From Pseudomonadota bacterium (lineage in GTDB: Bacteria > Pseudomonadota > Alphaproteobacteria > Micropepsales > Micropepsaceae), in contig JAKAVI010000188.1 of NCBI GenBank assembly GCA_021817355.1, forward strand, positions 1 to 33,524: DNA of 33,524 bases. The letters run 5' to 3'. The translations under genes were made by a program, and so were the position numbers. Positions within the stretch are counted from its first letter, which is position 1, and each line of letters opens with the position of its first letter. This document shows positions 26,483 to 33,524 of this stretch, one piece after another. The notes beneath the pieces are model-generated. The model was not told the origin of the DNA. It ran no database searches and worked only from the letters and a program-made list of their open reading frames with translations.

Positions 26483-27034
26483 ATGCCAAAACTTTATCTT
26501 GTACGTCATGGCCGAGCTGCTGCCGGCTTTGGCGAGGACGCCGACCCTGGCCTTGATGCGCTCGGTCAGAGCCAGGCCGTGGCAGCTGCCGGGCGCCTGA
26601 GCCTTTTGCCGCCGATGGCCCTGCGCTCCAGCCCGCTCAGACGGGCGCGCGAAACGGCAGCGCCACTTGAGGCGCTTTGGAAGCAAAGCGCGCAGATTGA
26701 TCCGGCAGTCTCGGAAATTCCGTCACCAACGCCGGATCTGGCTGCGCGGGTAGCCTGGCTGCGCGACTTCATGCAAGGACGCTGGAGTGACGTAACCCCC
26801 GATCTCAGAGCCTGGCGCAGTACGTTGATCCGTGCGCTTCTCTGCCTTGAAGAGGATTGCGTCGTCTTCAGCCACTATGTCGCCATCAATGTTGCAGCAG
26901 GCGCAGCGCTTCAGGATGAGCGTACCTTGGTGTTCTCACCGGCCAACGCGTCGATCACGCTTTTTGAACATGACGGCCACACATTGCGCCTGATTGAAAA
27001 GGGACAGGAAGCCCCCCTGACACGCGTCAATTAG
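26483..27034 (+). CDS. Histidine phosphatase family protein (SixA/phosphoglycerate-mutase-like)
   Basis: A 183-residue protein of the histidine phosphatase superfamily. The catalytic RHG motif is at residues 8-10 (MPKLYLVRHG). A second arginine motif is RSSPLRRARETA, and the C-terminal catalytic histidine lies in VVFSHYVAINVAAG. The substrate is unknown; members range from phosphohistidine phosphatases to sugar-phosphate mutases. ATG 26483 is chosen because the fold begins exactly there, although its ribosome-binding site is weak. The 123-base gap upstream contains GGTGCA/TGCACC arms (26383-26388, 26398-26403), so it may have its own promoter. The TAG stop is embedded in the ribosome-binding site of the following amidase. 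Confidence 0.88.
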   Translation: MPKLYLVRHGRAAAGFGEDADPGLDALGQSQAVAAAGRLSLLPPMALRSSPLRRARETAAPLEALWKQSAQIDPAVSEIPSPTPDLAARVAWLRDFMQGRWSDVTPDLRAWRSTLIRALLCLEEDCVVFSHYVAINVAAGAALQDERTLVFSPANASITLFEHDGHTLRLIEKGQEAPLTRVN

Positions 27035-27045
27035 GAGTGATGATC

Positions 27046-28446
27046 ATGGACATCCATGAGCTGGACGCCTTCGAACTGTCGGCGGCCTATGCGCGTCAAG
27101 CGCTCTCGCCCGTCGAAGTCACGCAGGCGTGCCTAACCCGCATCGCCGCATTTGACGCCCGGATCAATGCCTTTTGCCACCTCGATGAGGTTACCTCCCT
27201 GGCGCAGGCCGAAGCCTCGCAGGAACGCTGGATGGCCGGAGCGCCGCTGTCGGCGCTCGATGGTGTACCTGTGGCCATCAAGGATCTACTCCTGACCAAG
27301 GGCTGGCCGACGCGGCGCGGGTCGCTGACAACCGAGGCGAAGGGGCCCTGGCTCGAGGACGCGCCGGCGGTCGCACGGCTGCGGGAGGCGGGCGCGGTGC
27401 TGATCGGGAAGACGACGACGCCGGAGTTCGGCTGGAAGGGCTGCACCGATTCGCCGCTGACAGGGGTCACGCGAAACCCTTGGGATCTGACGCGGACCCC
27501 GGGCGGATCATCGGGTGGATCGGCTGCGGCGCTGGCAGCCCGGCTTTGTCCACTGGCTCTTGGTACCGATGGCGGCGGCTCGATCCGCATTCCGGCAAGT
27601 TTTACCGGTACGTTTGGACTCAAACCGAGTTTCGGGCGGGTCGCTGCCTGGCCGTTGTCGCCCTTTGGCACGGTGGCCCATGTCGGGCCGATGAGCCGTT
27701 CGGTGCGTGACAGTGCCATGCTTCTGAACATTATAGCCAGGCCGGATGCGCGCGATTGGTATGGCTTGCCGAGTAGCTCTGAGGATTATCTGTTGCGCGC
27801 CGAAGCCAGTCTCAGGGGCAAGCGCATTGCCTATTCCCCACGCCTTGGCCATGTCATCCGGATCGTACCCGAAGTGGAAAGCCTGGTCGAAAAGGCTGCA
27901 CTTCGCTTTGAACAACTGGGTGCACGCGTGGAACGGGTAGATCCACCCGGCGGTAATCCAGGCGAGATTTTCCGGACCCTGTGGTGGGCGGGAGCGGGGT
28001 ATCTGCTGGCCGATCTGCCGGAGGGAAAAAAGGCTCTGCTCGAGGCGCCGCTGCGCAAGATGGCGGAGGAGGGCGCCGGCTTTGCGCTGAAGGAATACAT
28101 GGCGGCCAATCTCCAGCGCGGTGCCTATGGTGCGGGGTTGCGTCAGTTCATGGAAAACTATGAGTTCCTGATCACACCCTCGGTGGCAACGCCGGCCTTT
28201 GAAACAGAGCGCCTTACTCCGCTTGATGACGATGGCAATGCCTGGATGGCGTGGACACCCTATAGTTTTCCTTTCAACCTGACACAGCAGCCCGCCGCCT
28301 CAATCAATTGCGGTTTTACCGCGCAGGGCTTGCCGGTCGGTCTTCAGCTCGTGGGACGAATGTTCGATGACGGAGGTGTGCTGGCGGCAAGCCTTGCCTA
28401 TGAGCGTGCCGATCCGGACGCCGCAAAGGTTCCACAGGGCTATTGA
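27046..28446 (+). CDS. Amidase (amidase signature family)
   Basis: A 466-residue amide hydrolase using the Ser-cisSer-Lys triad. K79 is in VAIKDLLL, the cis-Ser S155 is in PGGSSGGSA, and the nucleophile S179 is in DGGGSIRIPA; the 24-residue distance between the serines matches the family. The C-terminal QPAASINCGFTAQGLPVGLQLVG is also typical. GatA is unlikely because gatB and gatC are absent and the general amidase pattern fits better. ATG 27046 has AGGAG eight bases upstream overlapping the previous stop, which is better placed than ATG 27040 or GTG 27037. Codons 86-150 lie in a stretch of unusually high GC (about 77 percent over 120 bases) compared with its flanks. Confidence 0.9.
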   Translation: MDIHELDAFELSAAYARQALSPVEVTQACLTRIAAFDARINAFCHLDEVTSLAQAEASQERWMAGAPLSALDGVPVAIKDLLLTKGWPTRRGSLTTEAKGPWLEDAPAVARLREAGAVLIGKTTTPEFGWKGCTDSPLTGVTRNPWDLTRTPGGSSGGSAAALAARLCPLALGTDGGGSIRIPASFTGTFGLKPSFGRVAAWPLSPFGTVAHVGPMSRSVRDSAMLLNIIARPDARDWYGLPSSSEDYLLRAEASLRGKRIAYSPRLGHVIRIVPEVESLVEKAALRFEQLGARVERVDPPGGNPGEIFRTLWWAGAGYLLADLPEGKKALLEAPLRKMAEEGAGFALKEYMAANLQRGAYGAGLRQFMENYEFLITPSVATPAFETERLTPLDDDGNAWMAWTPYSFPFNLTQQPAASINCGFTAQGLPVGLQLVGRMFDDGGVLAASLAYERADPDAAKVPQGY

Positions 28447-28489
28447 GGCTTCCGCCACGCCCTTTGCCTCAGTCTGTGCGCGGATAGAG

Positions 28490-28520
28490 CTGGCATTGGG
28501 TGGATCTCATGTGCTATAGC
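28490..28520 (+). promoter_or_regulatory. Possible promoter with extended -10 (TGCTATAGC)
   Basis: TGCTATAGC at 28512-28520 fits an extended -10 element. CTGGCA at 28490-28495 is a weak -35 candidate with a long 19-base spacer. Initiation six to seven bases after the -10 would fall at or near ATG 28527, giving a leaderless or nearly leaderless transcript. This is inference only. Confidence 0.35.
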
Positions 28521-28526
28521 CTGCGC

Positions 28527-28583
28527 ATGAAGATGCGCACACACAGCAGCCGACGTCGCCAGCTCATTCAGAGGGGCGGGTAG
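28527..28583 (+). CDS. Putative leader peptide with three consecutive Arg codons (attenuator)
   Basis: An 18-codon frame predicted as MKMRTHSSRRRQLIQRGG, with stop TAG at 28581. Five of its eighteen residues are Arg, including three in a row encoded by CGA CGT CGC (28551-28559). Its last sense codons contain GGCGGG (28575-28580), which can pair with CCCGCC (28614-28619) in the 5' arm of the terminator downstream. A ribosome waiting at the Arg codons would leave GGCGGG free, whereas one reaching the stop would cover it. This is the geometry of a classical amino-acid attenuator. The in-frame ATG at 28509 would add six codons, but it overlaps the proposed -10. Translation is not demonstrated. 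Confidence 0.4.
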   Translation: MKMRTHSSRRRQLIQRGG

Positions 28584-28594
28584 GTGTTTGTCAT

Positions 28595-28608
28595 AGCGTA
28601 AAGACGCT
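28595..28608 (+). repeat. Small hairpin AGCGT-AAAG-ACGCT before the terminator
   Basis: A five-base-pair stem with an AAAG tetraloop, three bases ahead of the terminator stem. It may be a pause or spacer hairpin in the leader transcript. Confidence 0.5.
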
Positions 28609-28610
28609 TT

Positions 28611-28638
28611 AACCCCGCCGGTTGCGCGGGGTTTTTTT
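28611..28638 (+). terminator. Intrinsic terminator upstream of the GNAT gene
   Basis: The arms AACCCCGC (28611-28618) and GCGGGGTT (28626-28633) flank a seven-base loop, and the stem runs into seven consecutive Ts (28632-28638). It sits 165 bases past the amidase stop but only 34 bases before the GNAT start. It could simply end the upstream operon, yet it could equally control read-through into the acetyltransferase gene. Confidence 0.9.
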
Positions 28639-28671
28639 ACGTCTGCGGAGCCGGCCGTCACGGAGAAAATG

Positions 28672-29427
28672 ATGGATCGGCTCTGTCAATGCGCCGAAGA
28701 CGCAGCATTCAACGCCTGGCCGGCACTCAAGGAAATCCTTCACGATGGCTGGCTCGTCCGCCTGTCTGGCGGAGAAAGTCGTCGCACCAATTCGGTCTCG
28801 GTGATTGGGCCGCCGCGCTCGCCCCTCGAAGGCAAGCTCGCATTTTGCGAGCGCATCTATCTGGCCCATCAGCTGCCGCTCAGTTTTCGGGTACGCTCGT
28901 TCGATGCTCCGGCGCTCGAACGTCGTCTGGCGCAGGAGGGCTTTGCGGCCCATGATGAGACGCTCACCCTGTTCAAGGATCTGGGCTCACAGGCGCCAGG
29001 TGAAAAGTCGCCAGATTTTTGCCTTGAGGCAAAGGCCTCACGCCACTGGCTTCATGCCCATCAGCAGTTCACTGGGCGCAGTGACGCGCAGACCGATCTT
29101 CGTCTGCGTCAGCTTGAACTGATCTCGCTGCCATGCGCCTTTGCATCGGTGATGCGCAGCGGCAAAATCGCTTCGCTGGCTATTGCAGTGGTACATGACC
29201 GTATGATGGTCCTGCAGTGGGTGGCAACCGATCCTGCACACCGCCAGCAGGGACATTCCCGGGCCACACTCCTGGGCCTGTTTGCCTGGGGCGCAGCGCA
29301 GGGCGCGCGTGGAGCCTGCCTGCAGGTGCTGGCCAGTAATGCCCCCGCACTGGCGCTCTATCGCAGCCTCGGTTTTGACCGCGAACTATATCGCTATCAT
29401 TACCGCGTGCGCGCAGCGTTCAAATGA
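28672..29427 (+). CDS. GNAT-family N-acetyltransferase with extra N-terminal domain
   Basis: A 251-residue protein. The C-terminal half is a GNAT acetyl-CoA-dependent acetyltransferase: motif A is WVATDPAHRQQGHSRATLLGLF (about 183-204), and motif B is CLQVLASNAPALALYRSLGFDRELYRYHYRV. The N-terminal half (AFNAWPALKEILHDGWLVRLSGGESRRTNSVSVIG) occurs in a GNAT subgroup of unknown substrate and may be a degenerate second GNAT fold. Both ATG 28669 and ATG 28672 are possible; GGAG at 28662-28665 is better spaced for 28672. A terminator and a possible Arg-rich leader peptide lie immediately upstream, suggesting control by arginine supply. The 3' end overlaps the opposite-strand ATP12 gene by eight bases. 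Confidence 0.85.
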   Translation: MDRLCQCAEDAAFNAWPALKEILHDGWLVRLSGGESRRTNSVSVIGPPRSPLEGKLAFCERIYLAHQLPLSFRVRSFDAPALERRLAQEGFAAHDETLTLFKDLGSQAPGEKSPDFCLEAKASRHWLHAHQQFTGRSDAQTDLRLRQLELISLPCAFASVMRSGKIASLAIAVVHDRMMVLQWVATDPAHRQQGHSRATLLGLFAWGAAQGARGACLQVLASNAPALALYRSLGFDRELYRYHYRVRAAFK

Positions 29428-30139
29428 TGCGTTCATGCACAAGGCAAAGGAACTCCGTCACATGGGAGAGTTCTTTGGCAATGCGCTGCAGGCGGGCGTC
29501 GGCTTCGCGATCAATGCCCCAATGCTCGGCCTGGAATGTTTCCTCGAGGCTGGCAAGGCGAAAGGCTGTTGGCCCATCAAGGCGCCCGGCGTGAAGCGCC
29601 AGCGCCAGAACAATGGATCCGGTTAGCGCCGTGGCTGCCGACACACCGGCAAGGGCAAAGTCATCCAGCGCTGACACCCGTGTTTCGAGGGCCGCAATGC
29701 TTTGTGCGCTTTGCTCTAAGGGGGTGATGCCTGCAGTGGACTGCAGCCTGATCCGGTAAGTCGCGCTGATCCAGTCAAGGAGAGGCTGCCACTGTTCGGC
29801 CTGACGCATGATCAGGCTGGCTGGAGCGTCGGCACGGTAACACAGAAGGTCGTGCCGTCCATATTCCAGCAGCTGCGCGATCACGCTGGCGCGCGTCTGC
29901 GGGATGCGCTCAAGCGCGGTGTTGGCAAGGCGCAGGATCGGCATGGTCTGGGCGTCGATGTGCTCGCGCTGGGACTGCCACTCTTGGGCGATAGCCTCGG
30001 CAAGATTGCGGGCGGGCAGGAGAAGGGTGGTGCCGCCTGGCGTACGGATGGCCTTGCCATCAAGCAATATGGCAAAGCCCTCTGGGCGGGGTTCGATGGT
30101 CACGTGGGTATAAAAGCGCTTGGGGCGTGGTGTCGTCAT
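29420..30139 (-). CDS. ATP12-family F1-ATPase assembly chaperone
   Basis: A 239-residue protein of the ATP12 family. In mitochondria ATP12 chaperones the F1 alpha subunit, and its bacterial homologues are essentially confined to Alphaproteobacteria. Typical stretches are RPKRFYTHVTIEPRPEGFAILLDGKAIRTPGGTTLLLP at the N-terminus, IAQEWQSQ, LLEYGRHDLLCYRADAP and the C-terminal EETFQAEHWGIDREADARLQ. ATG 30139 is used because homology begins there; a longer in-frame extension would run into rluC. It follows rluC on the same strand after 58 bases, so co-transcription is likely. It overlaps the convergent GNAT gene by eight bases. Confidence 0.93.
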   Translation of the reverse strand: MTTPRPKRFYTHVTIEPRPEGFAILLDGKAIRTPGGTTLLLPARNLAEAIAQEWQSQREHIDAQTMPILRLANTALERIPQTRASVIAQLLEYGRHDLLCYRADAPASLIMRQAEQWQPLLDWISATYRIRLQSTAGITPLEQSAQSIAALETRVSALDDFALAGVSAATALTGSIVLALALHAGRLDGPTAFRLASLEETFQAEHWGIDREADARLQRIAKELSHVTEFLCLVHERII

Positions 30140-30197
30140 GGGAGCGTTGTGAGGTTGCGCGCGATTGCGGGCGGACGGCAGGGCAGGCTGGGTTCGA

Positions 30198-31202
30198 TCA
30201 TGGTGTCGTGGCACGGCGCGGCGCAAAGGGCTTGAACGTGGTGTCAGGATCAAAGCCCAGAAGCTGCCAGGTCTTCATCATATGTGGAGGCAATGGCGCC
30301 TCTACCTGCAGCCGGCCGCCAGCGGGATGGGTGATGTCAATGCTGCGGGCATGCAGGTGCAACCGGTCGAGGATTTCACCGCTACCGGCCGCGGCGCTGC
30401 CGCCATACTTGTGATCACCGACGATGGGGTGCCCGATGGCTGCCAGATGGGCCCGGATCTGGTGTGTTCGTCCGGTAACCGGCTTGACGGCAAGCCAGGC
30501 ATAGCTGCGCCCGGCGACGCCTAGCACGCGATAATCCGTCACCGCCGCTTTGGCATCGTCGGCGTGGCGCTCGGTAGCTACCATGCGCTCCTCGCCACCT
30601 GAGAGACTGCGCTTGGCCAGGGCAAGCTTGATGGTGCCGGTCTGCGGTTTGGGAATCCCCACAACGAGCGCCCAATAGATCTTGCTGGCGTCACGGCGGC
30701 GCAGGGCCTCGGCGAGGCTGGCCGCCGCGGGGACGGTGCGGGCGATGACGAGCACGCCAGAGGTATCGCGATCGAGACGATGTACCAGGCGTGGTCTCTG
30801 GCGGCGGCCTTCGCTCAGGGCGTCGAGCATGCCATCGACATGGCGGGTCAGTCCCGAGCCTCCCTGGGTGGCAAGTCCGCTCGGCTTGTTGAGGACAAAC
30901 ACCTGATTGTCGGCGTGCAGGATCAGCGAGCGAATCAGGCCGGCATCCTGTGCCGGCGGATGCGCGGCAGCTGCCGTGGCGGGCAGATGGAGGATCTGCG
31001 GCGGCAGGCGCATGGTCTGGCCGGAGCGCAGCCGGTCAGAGGCCTTGGCGCGTTTGCCATCAAGCCGGACTTCGCCTTTGCGCAGAAGCTTTTCCAGCTG
31101 GATGTGCGACAGCGCCGGGTAGTGGCGGCGGAACCAGCGATCCAGCCTGACCCCTTCTTCGTCCTCTGTGATTGTGGCGGTGGTGACGCCTTTGCCGTCC
31201 AT
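30198..31202 (-). CDS. RluC/RluD-family 23S rRNA pseudouridine synthase
   Basis: A 334-residue RNA-modifying enzyme that converts specific uridines in 23S rRNA to pseudouridine. An N-terminal S4 RNA-binding domain (VRLDRWFRRHYPALSHIQLEKLLRKGEVRLDGKRA, about 18-52) is followed by the catalytic domain. The catalytic Asp is D144 in HRLDRDTSGVLV. Other motifs are VLNKPSGLATQGG and KPVTGRTHQIRAHLAAIGHPIVGD. The RluC branch is favoured by the S4 domain plus the leading basic loop, but the target positions are not proven. ATG 31202 fits the family N-terminus; GTG 31232 is an alternative. It is divergent from crcB. Confidence 0.92.
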   Translation of the reverse strand: MDGKGVTTATITEDEEGVRLDRWFRRHYPALSHIQLEKLLRKGEVRLDGKRAKASDRLRSGQTMRLPPQILHLPATAAAAHPPAQDAGLIRSLILHADNQVFVLNKPSGLATQGGSGLTRHVDGMLDALSEGRRQRPRLVHRLDRDTSGVLVIARTVPAAASLAEALRRRDASKIYWALVVGIPKPQTGTIKLALAKRSLSGGEERMVATERHADDAKAAVTDYRVLGVAGRSYAWLAVKPVTGRTHQIRAHLAAIGHPIVGDHKYGGSAAAGSGEILDRLHLHARSIDITHPAGGRLQVEAPLPPHMMKTWQLLGFDPDTTFKPFAPRRATTP

Positions 31203-31240
31203 GCGATTGACGTTACTTTCGAAATTGGTCACTTTACCGG

Positions 31241-31312
31241 GGATGGGGATGGGGTCCCCCAAAACCGCCGGACGCATCCTCCGGGATGCCAAAGCTGATG
31301 ACTCCTGCCCGA
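31241..31312 (+). promoter_or_regulatory. Fluoride riboswitch (crcB RNA motif)
   Basis: This stretch matches the fluoride aptamer in order: GGGGATGGGGTCCCCC (31245-31260), then AAAACCGCC (31261-31269). A stem GCATCC/GGATGC follows (31274-31279 with 31284-31289). The hallmark GCTGATGACTCCTGCC (31294-31309) is last. ACTCC (31301-31305) can pair with GGGGT (31251-31255), the long-range helix of the aptamer, with one G-U pair. It lies between the divergent rluC and crcB starts, in the 5' leader of the fluoride channel gene, which is the expected target. Exact boundaries are approximate. Confidence 0.88.
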
Positions 31313-31368
31313 GAACATGGTGCGGGTTGGTCGCGGACGCAACCTGCGCATTGGAGCTATGGCAGGAG
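31302..31368 (+). promoter_or_regulatory. Riboswitch expression platform: anti-Shine-Dalgarno pairing
   Basis: CTCCTGCC (31302-31309), at the 3' edge of the aptamer, is the exact complement of GGCAGGAG (31361-31368), which contains the crcB ribosome-binding site. The same CTCC also takes part in the aptamer helix with GGGGT. The two pairings are mutually exclusive, so fluoride binding would free the ribosome-binding site. No T-run terminator is seen between aptamer and gene, supporting translational control. Confidence 0.75.
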
Positions 31369-31371
31369 CAT

Positions 31372-31776
31372 ATGGGATACAAGCTTTATCTGCTGGTCGC
31401 ACTGGGTGGTGCGCTGGGCAGTATGGCCCGGTTCGGGCTTTCTGGGCTGGTCGCCAGTTCCGTTGGGGAGACCTTTCCCTTCGGCACCCTTGCGGTCAAC
31501 ATCATCGGCTCGTTTGTCATCGGCTTCTTCAGCGCACTGACTGCGCCTGACGGTCGGGTCTTTGTCGGCTCCCTGGGTCGGCAGTTTGTGATGGCTGGTC
31601 TCTGCGGCGGCTTTACCACCTTTTCTTCTTTTTCCCTGCAGACCCTGGTGCTGATGCAGGATGGGGAATGGACCTATGCCGGCTTAAATGTCGCAGGTTC
31701 GCTGACCGCGTGCCTCGTTTCGGTCTGGCTTGGCGTGATCTGTGCCAACGCGCTCAACCAATTGAAGGGAGCCTGA
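31372..31776 (+). CDS. crcB: Fluoride channel CrcB/Fluc
   Basis: A 134-residue inner-membrane protein with four hydrophobic helices. CrcB proteins form dual-topology dimeric channels that export fluoride. Family motifs are GGALGSMARFG near the N-terminus, the central FGTLAVNIIGSFVIGFF with the conserved Asn, and GLCGGFTTFSSFSLQT with the Phe and Thr/Ser residues that line the pore. ATG 31372 matches the family start and has AGGAG just upstream; earlier in-frame codons run through the riboswitch. A fluoride riboswitch precedes it, and a DUF190 gene follows after one base. Confidence 0.96.
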   Translation: MGYKLYLLVALGGALGSMARFGLSGLVASSVGETFPFGTLAVNIIGSFVIGFFSALTAPDGRVFVGSLGRQFVMAGLCGGFTTFSSFSLQTLVLMQDGEWTYAGLNVAGSLTACLVSVWLGVICANALNQLKGA

Positions 31777-31777
31777 T

Positions 31778-32176
31778 ATGACGACACAGACGGGCGCCGG
31801 TGAAACGGCTGGGGCAGCGGTAGGGACCCAAAGGATGCTGCCCGCTGAGGCCACGTTGTTGCGCATTTTTGTCGGTGAGGATGACCGTACTGACGGTGGG
31901 CCACTTTACGAAGCGATCGTCATCAAGGCCAGGGCGGCCGGACTTGCGGGAGCCACGGTGCTGCGTGGCCCCATGGGCTTTGGTGCTTCGAGCCATCTGC
32001 ATACCACCAAGATCCTGCGCCTGTCTCAGGACTTGCCACTGGTCATCGAGATCGTCGACAGCAAGGACAAGATTACCGCCTTTCTGCCGGTTCTTGACGC
32101 CATCATGGGTTCGGGCCTTGTGACGCTTGAGAAGGTCCAAGTGATCCGCTACGGCAAGTCGGCTGCTGACGCTTGA
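31778..32176 (+). CDS. DUF190 family protein, CrcB partner
   Basis: A 132-residue cytosolic protein of the DUF190 family. After a ~20-residue polar leader the domain runs from EATLLRIFVGEDDRTDGGPLYEAIVIKARAAGLAGATVLRG through MGFGASSHLHTTKILRLSQDLPLVIEIVDS to LEKVQVIRYG. The fold is PII-like. Family members are frequently encoded next to, or fused with, CrcB, but no molecular function is established that I can state. One base separates it from crcB, and GAAGGGAG precedes its start inside the crcB 3' end, so it is co-transcribed and shares the fluoride riboswitch. Confidence 0.9.
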   Translation: MTTQTGAGETAGAAVGTQRMLPAEATLLRIFVGEDDRTDGGPLYEAIVIKARAAGLAGATVLRGPMGFGASSHLHTTKILRLSQDLPLVIEIVDSKDKITAFLPVLDAIMGSGLVTLEKVQVIRYGKSAADA

Positions 32177-32228
32177 CCGGTGAGAGGTAAGTCACCACTC
32201 TGCGCGCCCGCCGTCTTGGAGGCCTGTC

Positions 32229-33524
32229 ATGAAGCATATCTTGTCCGAACTGGATGCCCGTCGCGAACGCGCGCGCCTGGGCGGTGGTGAACGGCGCATT
32301 GAAGCCCAGCATGCCCGTGGCAAGCTGACAGCGCGCGAGCGCCTCGAAGTACTTTTGGATCCGAACTCGTTTGAGGAGTTCGACATGTTCGTCGAGCATC
32401 GCAACAGCGATTTCGGGGCGGACAAGAATGTCATCCCTGGGGATGGCGTCGTGACCGGTTGGGGCACCATCAACGGGCGCATGGTCTATGTCTATGCCAA
32501 GGACTTCACTGTGTTTGGCGGCTCTCTTTCTGAGACCCATGCCCAAAAAATCTGCAAGATTCAGGACATGGCCATGCAAAATGGGGCGCCGGTGATCGGT
32601 CTGCTCGACGCCGGCGGCGCGCGCATCCAGGAAGGCGTTGGCAGCCTCGGCGGATATGGCGAGGTGTTCAAGCGCAATGTCCTCGCCTCCGGCGTCGTGC
32701 CGCAGATCAGCGTGATCATGGGACCATGCGCAGGTGGTGACGTCTACTCGCCCGCGATGACGGACTTCATCTTTATGGTGCGCGATACCTCCTACATGTT
32801 TGTGACGGGCCCGGATGTGGTCAAGACGGTAACCAATGAGGTTGTGACCGCCGAGGAACTCGGCGGGGCCAAGGTGCATACGAGCAAGTCGTCGGTGGCC
32901 GACGGTGCCTATGAGAACGACATCATTGCGCTCGAGGAAATGCGCCGGCTCTATGATTTTCTGCCGCTCAGCAATCGTGAGAAGCCACCGCTGTGGCCGT
33001 CCGCTGATACCGCAACCCGAGAGGAGCCCAGCCTCGATACGCTGGTACCGGAAAATCCCAACAAGCCTTACGACATGAGGGAACTGATCGCCAAGGTGGC
33101 GGATGAAGGCGATTTCTTCGAAATTGGCAGCGCCTTTGCACGCAATATCCTCACAGGCTTTGGACGCATCGAAGGCGCGACTGTCGGCTTTGTCGCCAAC
33201 CAGCCGATGGTCCTTGCCGGTGTGCTCGACAGCGACGCATCGCGCAAGGCGGCGCGCTTTGTGCGTTTCTGCGATGCCTTCAACATTCCTCTCGTAACCT
33301 TTGTCGACGTTCCGGGATTTCTGCCGGGTACCGCCCAGGAATATGGTGGGCTGATCAAGCATGGTGCCAAGCTGCTCTTTGCCTTTACCGAAGCGACCGT
33401 TCCCAAGGTCACAGTGATCACCCGCAAAGCGTTCGGCGGTGCCTATGATGTGATGGCGTCCAAGCACATTCGGGCGGATGTCAACTATGCCTGGCCTACG
33501 GCCCAGATTGCGGTGATGGGTGCC
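32229..33524 (+). CDS. pccB: Propionyl-CoA carboxylase beta chain (3' end cut by window edge)
   Basis: The carboxyltransferase subunit of a biotin-dependent acyl-CoA carboxylase. With PccA it converts propionyl-CoA to methylmalonyl-CoA. The frame is open from ATG 32229 to the window end, giving 432 of about 510 residues. GGAGG lies six bases upstream of the start. Features are the start [20 protein letters not shown], the N-terminal oxyanion segment [50 protein letters not shown] and the second segment [15 protein letters not shown]. The pattern fits PccB better than methylcrotonyl-CoA carboxylase or AccD. The gene may be separately transcribed from crcB-DUF190 (52-base gap). Confidence 0.95.
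   Translation, partial: MKHILSELDARRERARLGGGERRIEAQHARGKLTARERLEVLLDPNSFEEFDMFVEHRNSDFGADKNVIPGDGVVTGWGTINGRMVYVYAKDFTVFGGSLSETHAQKICKIQDMAMQNGAPVIGLLDAGGARIQEGVGSLGGYGEVFKRNVLASGVVPQISVIMGPCAGGDVYSPAMTDFIFMVRDTSYMFVTGPDVVKTVTNEVVTAEELGGAKVHTSKSSVADGAYENDIIALEEMRRLYDFLPLSNREKPPLWPSADTATREEPSLDTLVPENPNKPYDMRELIAKVADEGDFFEIGSAFARNILTGFGRIEGATVGFVANQPMVLAGVLDSDASRKAARFVRFCDAFNIPLVTFVDVPGFLPGTAQEYGGLIKHGAKLLFAFTEATVPKVTVITRKAFGGAYDVMASKHIRADVNYAWPTAQIAVMGA

Noticed and set aside
32103..33467. 454-codon open frame on the minus strand
   Set aside because: It is the antisense shadow of pccB, whose plus-strand frame (32229 to the edge) has clear carboxyltransferase motifs and a good ribosome-binding site.

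Overview
The window reads as a chromosomal segment of a free-living alphaproteobacterium of moderate-to-high GC, with no plasmid, phage, transposon, CRISPR or tRNA/rRNA signal. The clade inference rests on the gene content: an ATP12-type F1-ATPase assembly chaperone, a glnB-glnA pair, a SUF operon ending in sufU-sufT-sufA, two bactofilins, ParE, and PdhS/PleC-like membrane histidine kinases. No species can be named from the sequence alone. Nearly every gene belongs to a recognisable family, so the interesting material is mostly regulatory.

Layout. Positions 1-5707 (+) hold a tightly overlapping Fe-S assembly operon, sufB(partial)-C-D-S-U-T-A. Positions 5679-9006 (-) hold an MFS exporter, a PaaG-like enoyl-CoA hydratase/isomerase and a GGDEF protein. 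A coniferyl-type aldehyde dehydrogenase (+) converges with an RhlE-type DEAD-box helicase (-). After a sparse 462-base gap comes a large membrane M28 peptidase (+), convergent with a two-gene bactofilin operon and then parE (-). Next are two tandem paralogous histidine kinases (+), then glnA and glnB (-) with a clear intrinsic terminator after glnA. Positions 23618-28446 (+) carry an aminotransferase, a thiolase-like protein lacking the usual catalytic cysteines, a histidine phosphatase and an amidase. Then come a putative attenuator and a GNAT acetyltransferase (+), the ATP12 chaperone and an RluC-type pseudouridine synthase (-), and crcB, a DUF190 gene and pccB (+, cut by the right edge).

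How genes work together. SufS and SufU supply sulfur to the SufBCD scaffold, and SufT and SufA act in cluster maturation or carriage. GlnB and GlnA form the nitrogen-sensing and ammonia-assimilation pair. CrcB and DUF190 form a fluoride-resistance unit.

Two regulatory elements stand out. (1) A fluoride (crcB-motif) riboswitch lies upstream of crcB. Its 3' end contains CTCCTGCC (31302-31309), exactly complementary to GGCAGGAG (31361-31368) at the crcB ribosome-binding site, which suggests translational control. (2) Upstream of the GNAT gene there is a short reading frame with three consecutive arginine codons, followed by a segment that can pair with the 5' arm of an intrinsic terminator. This is the arrangement of a ribosome-mediated attenuator and may be undescribed for this gene family.
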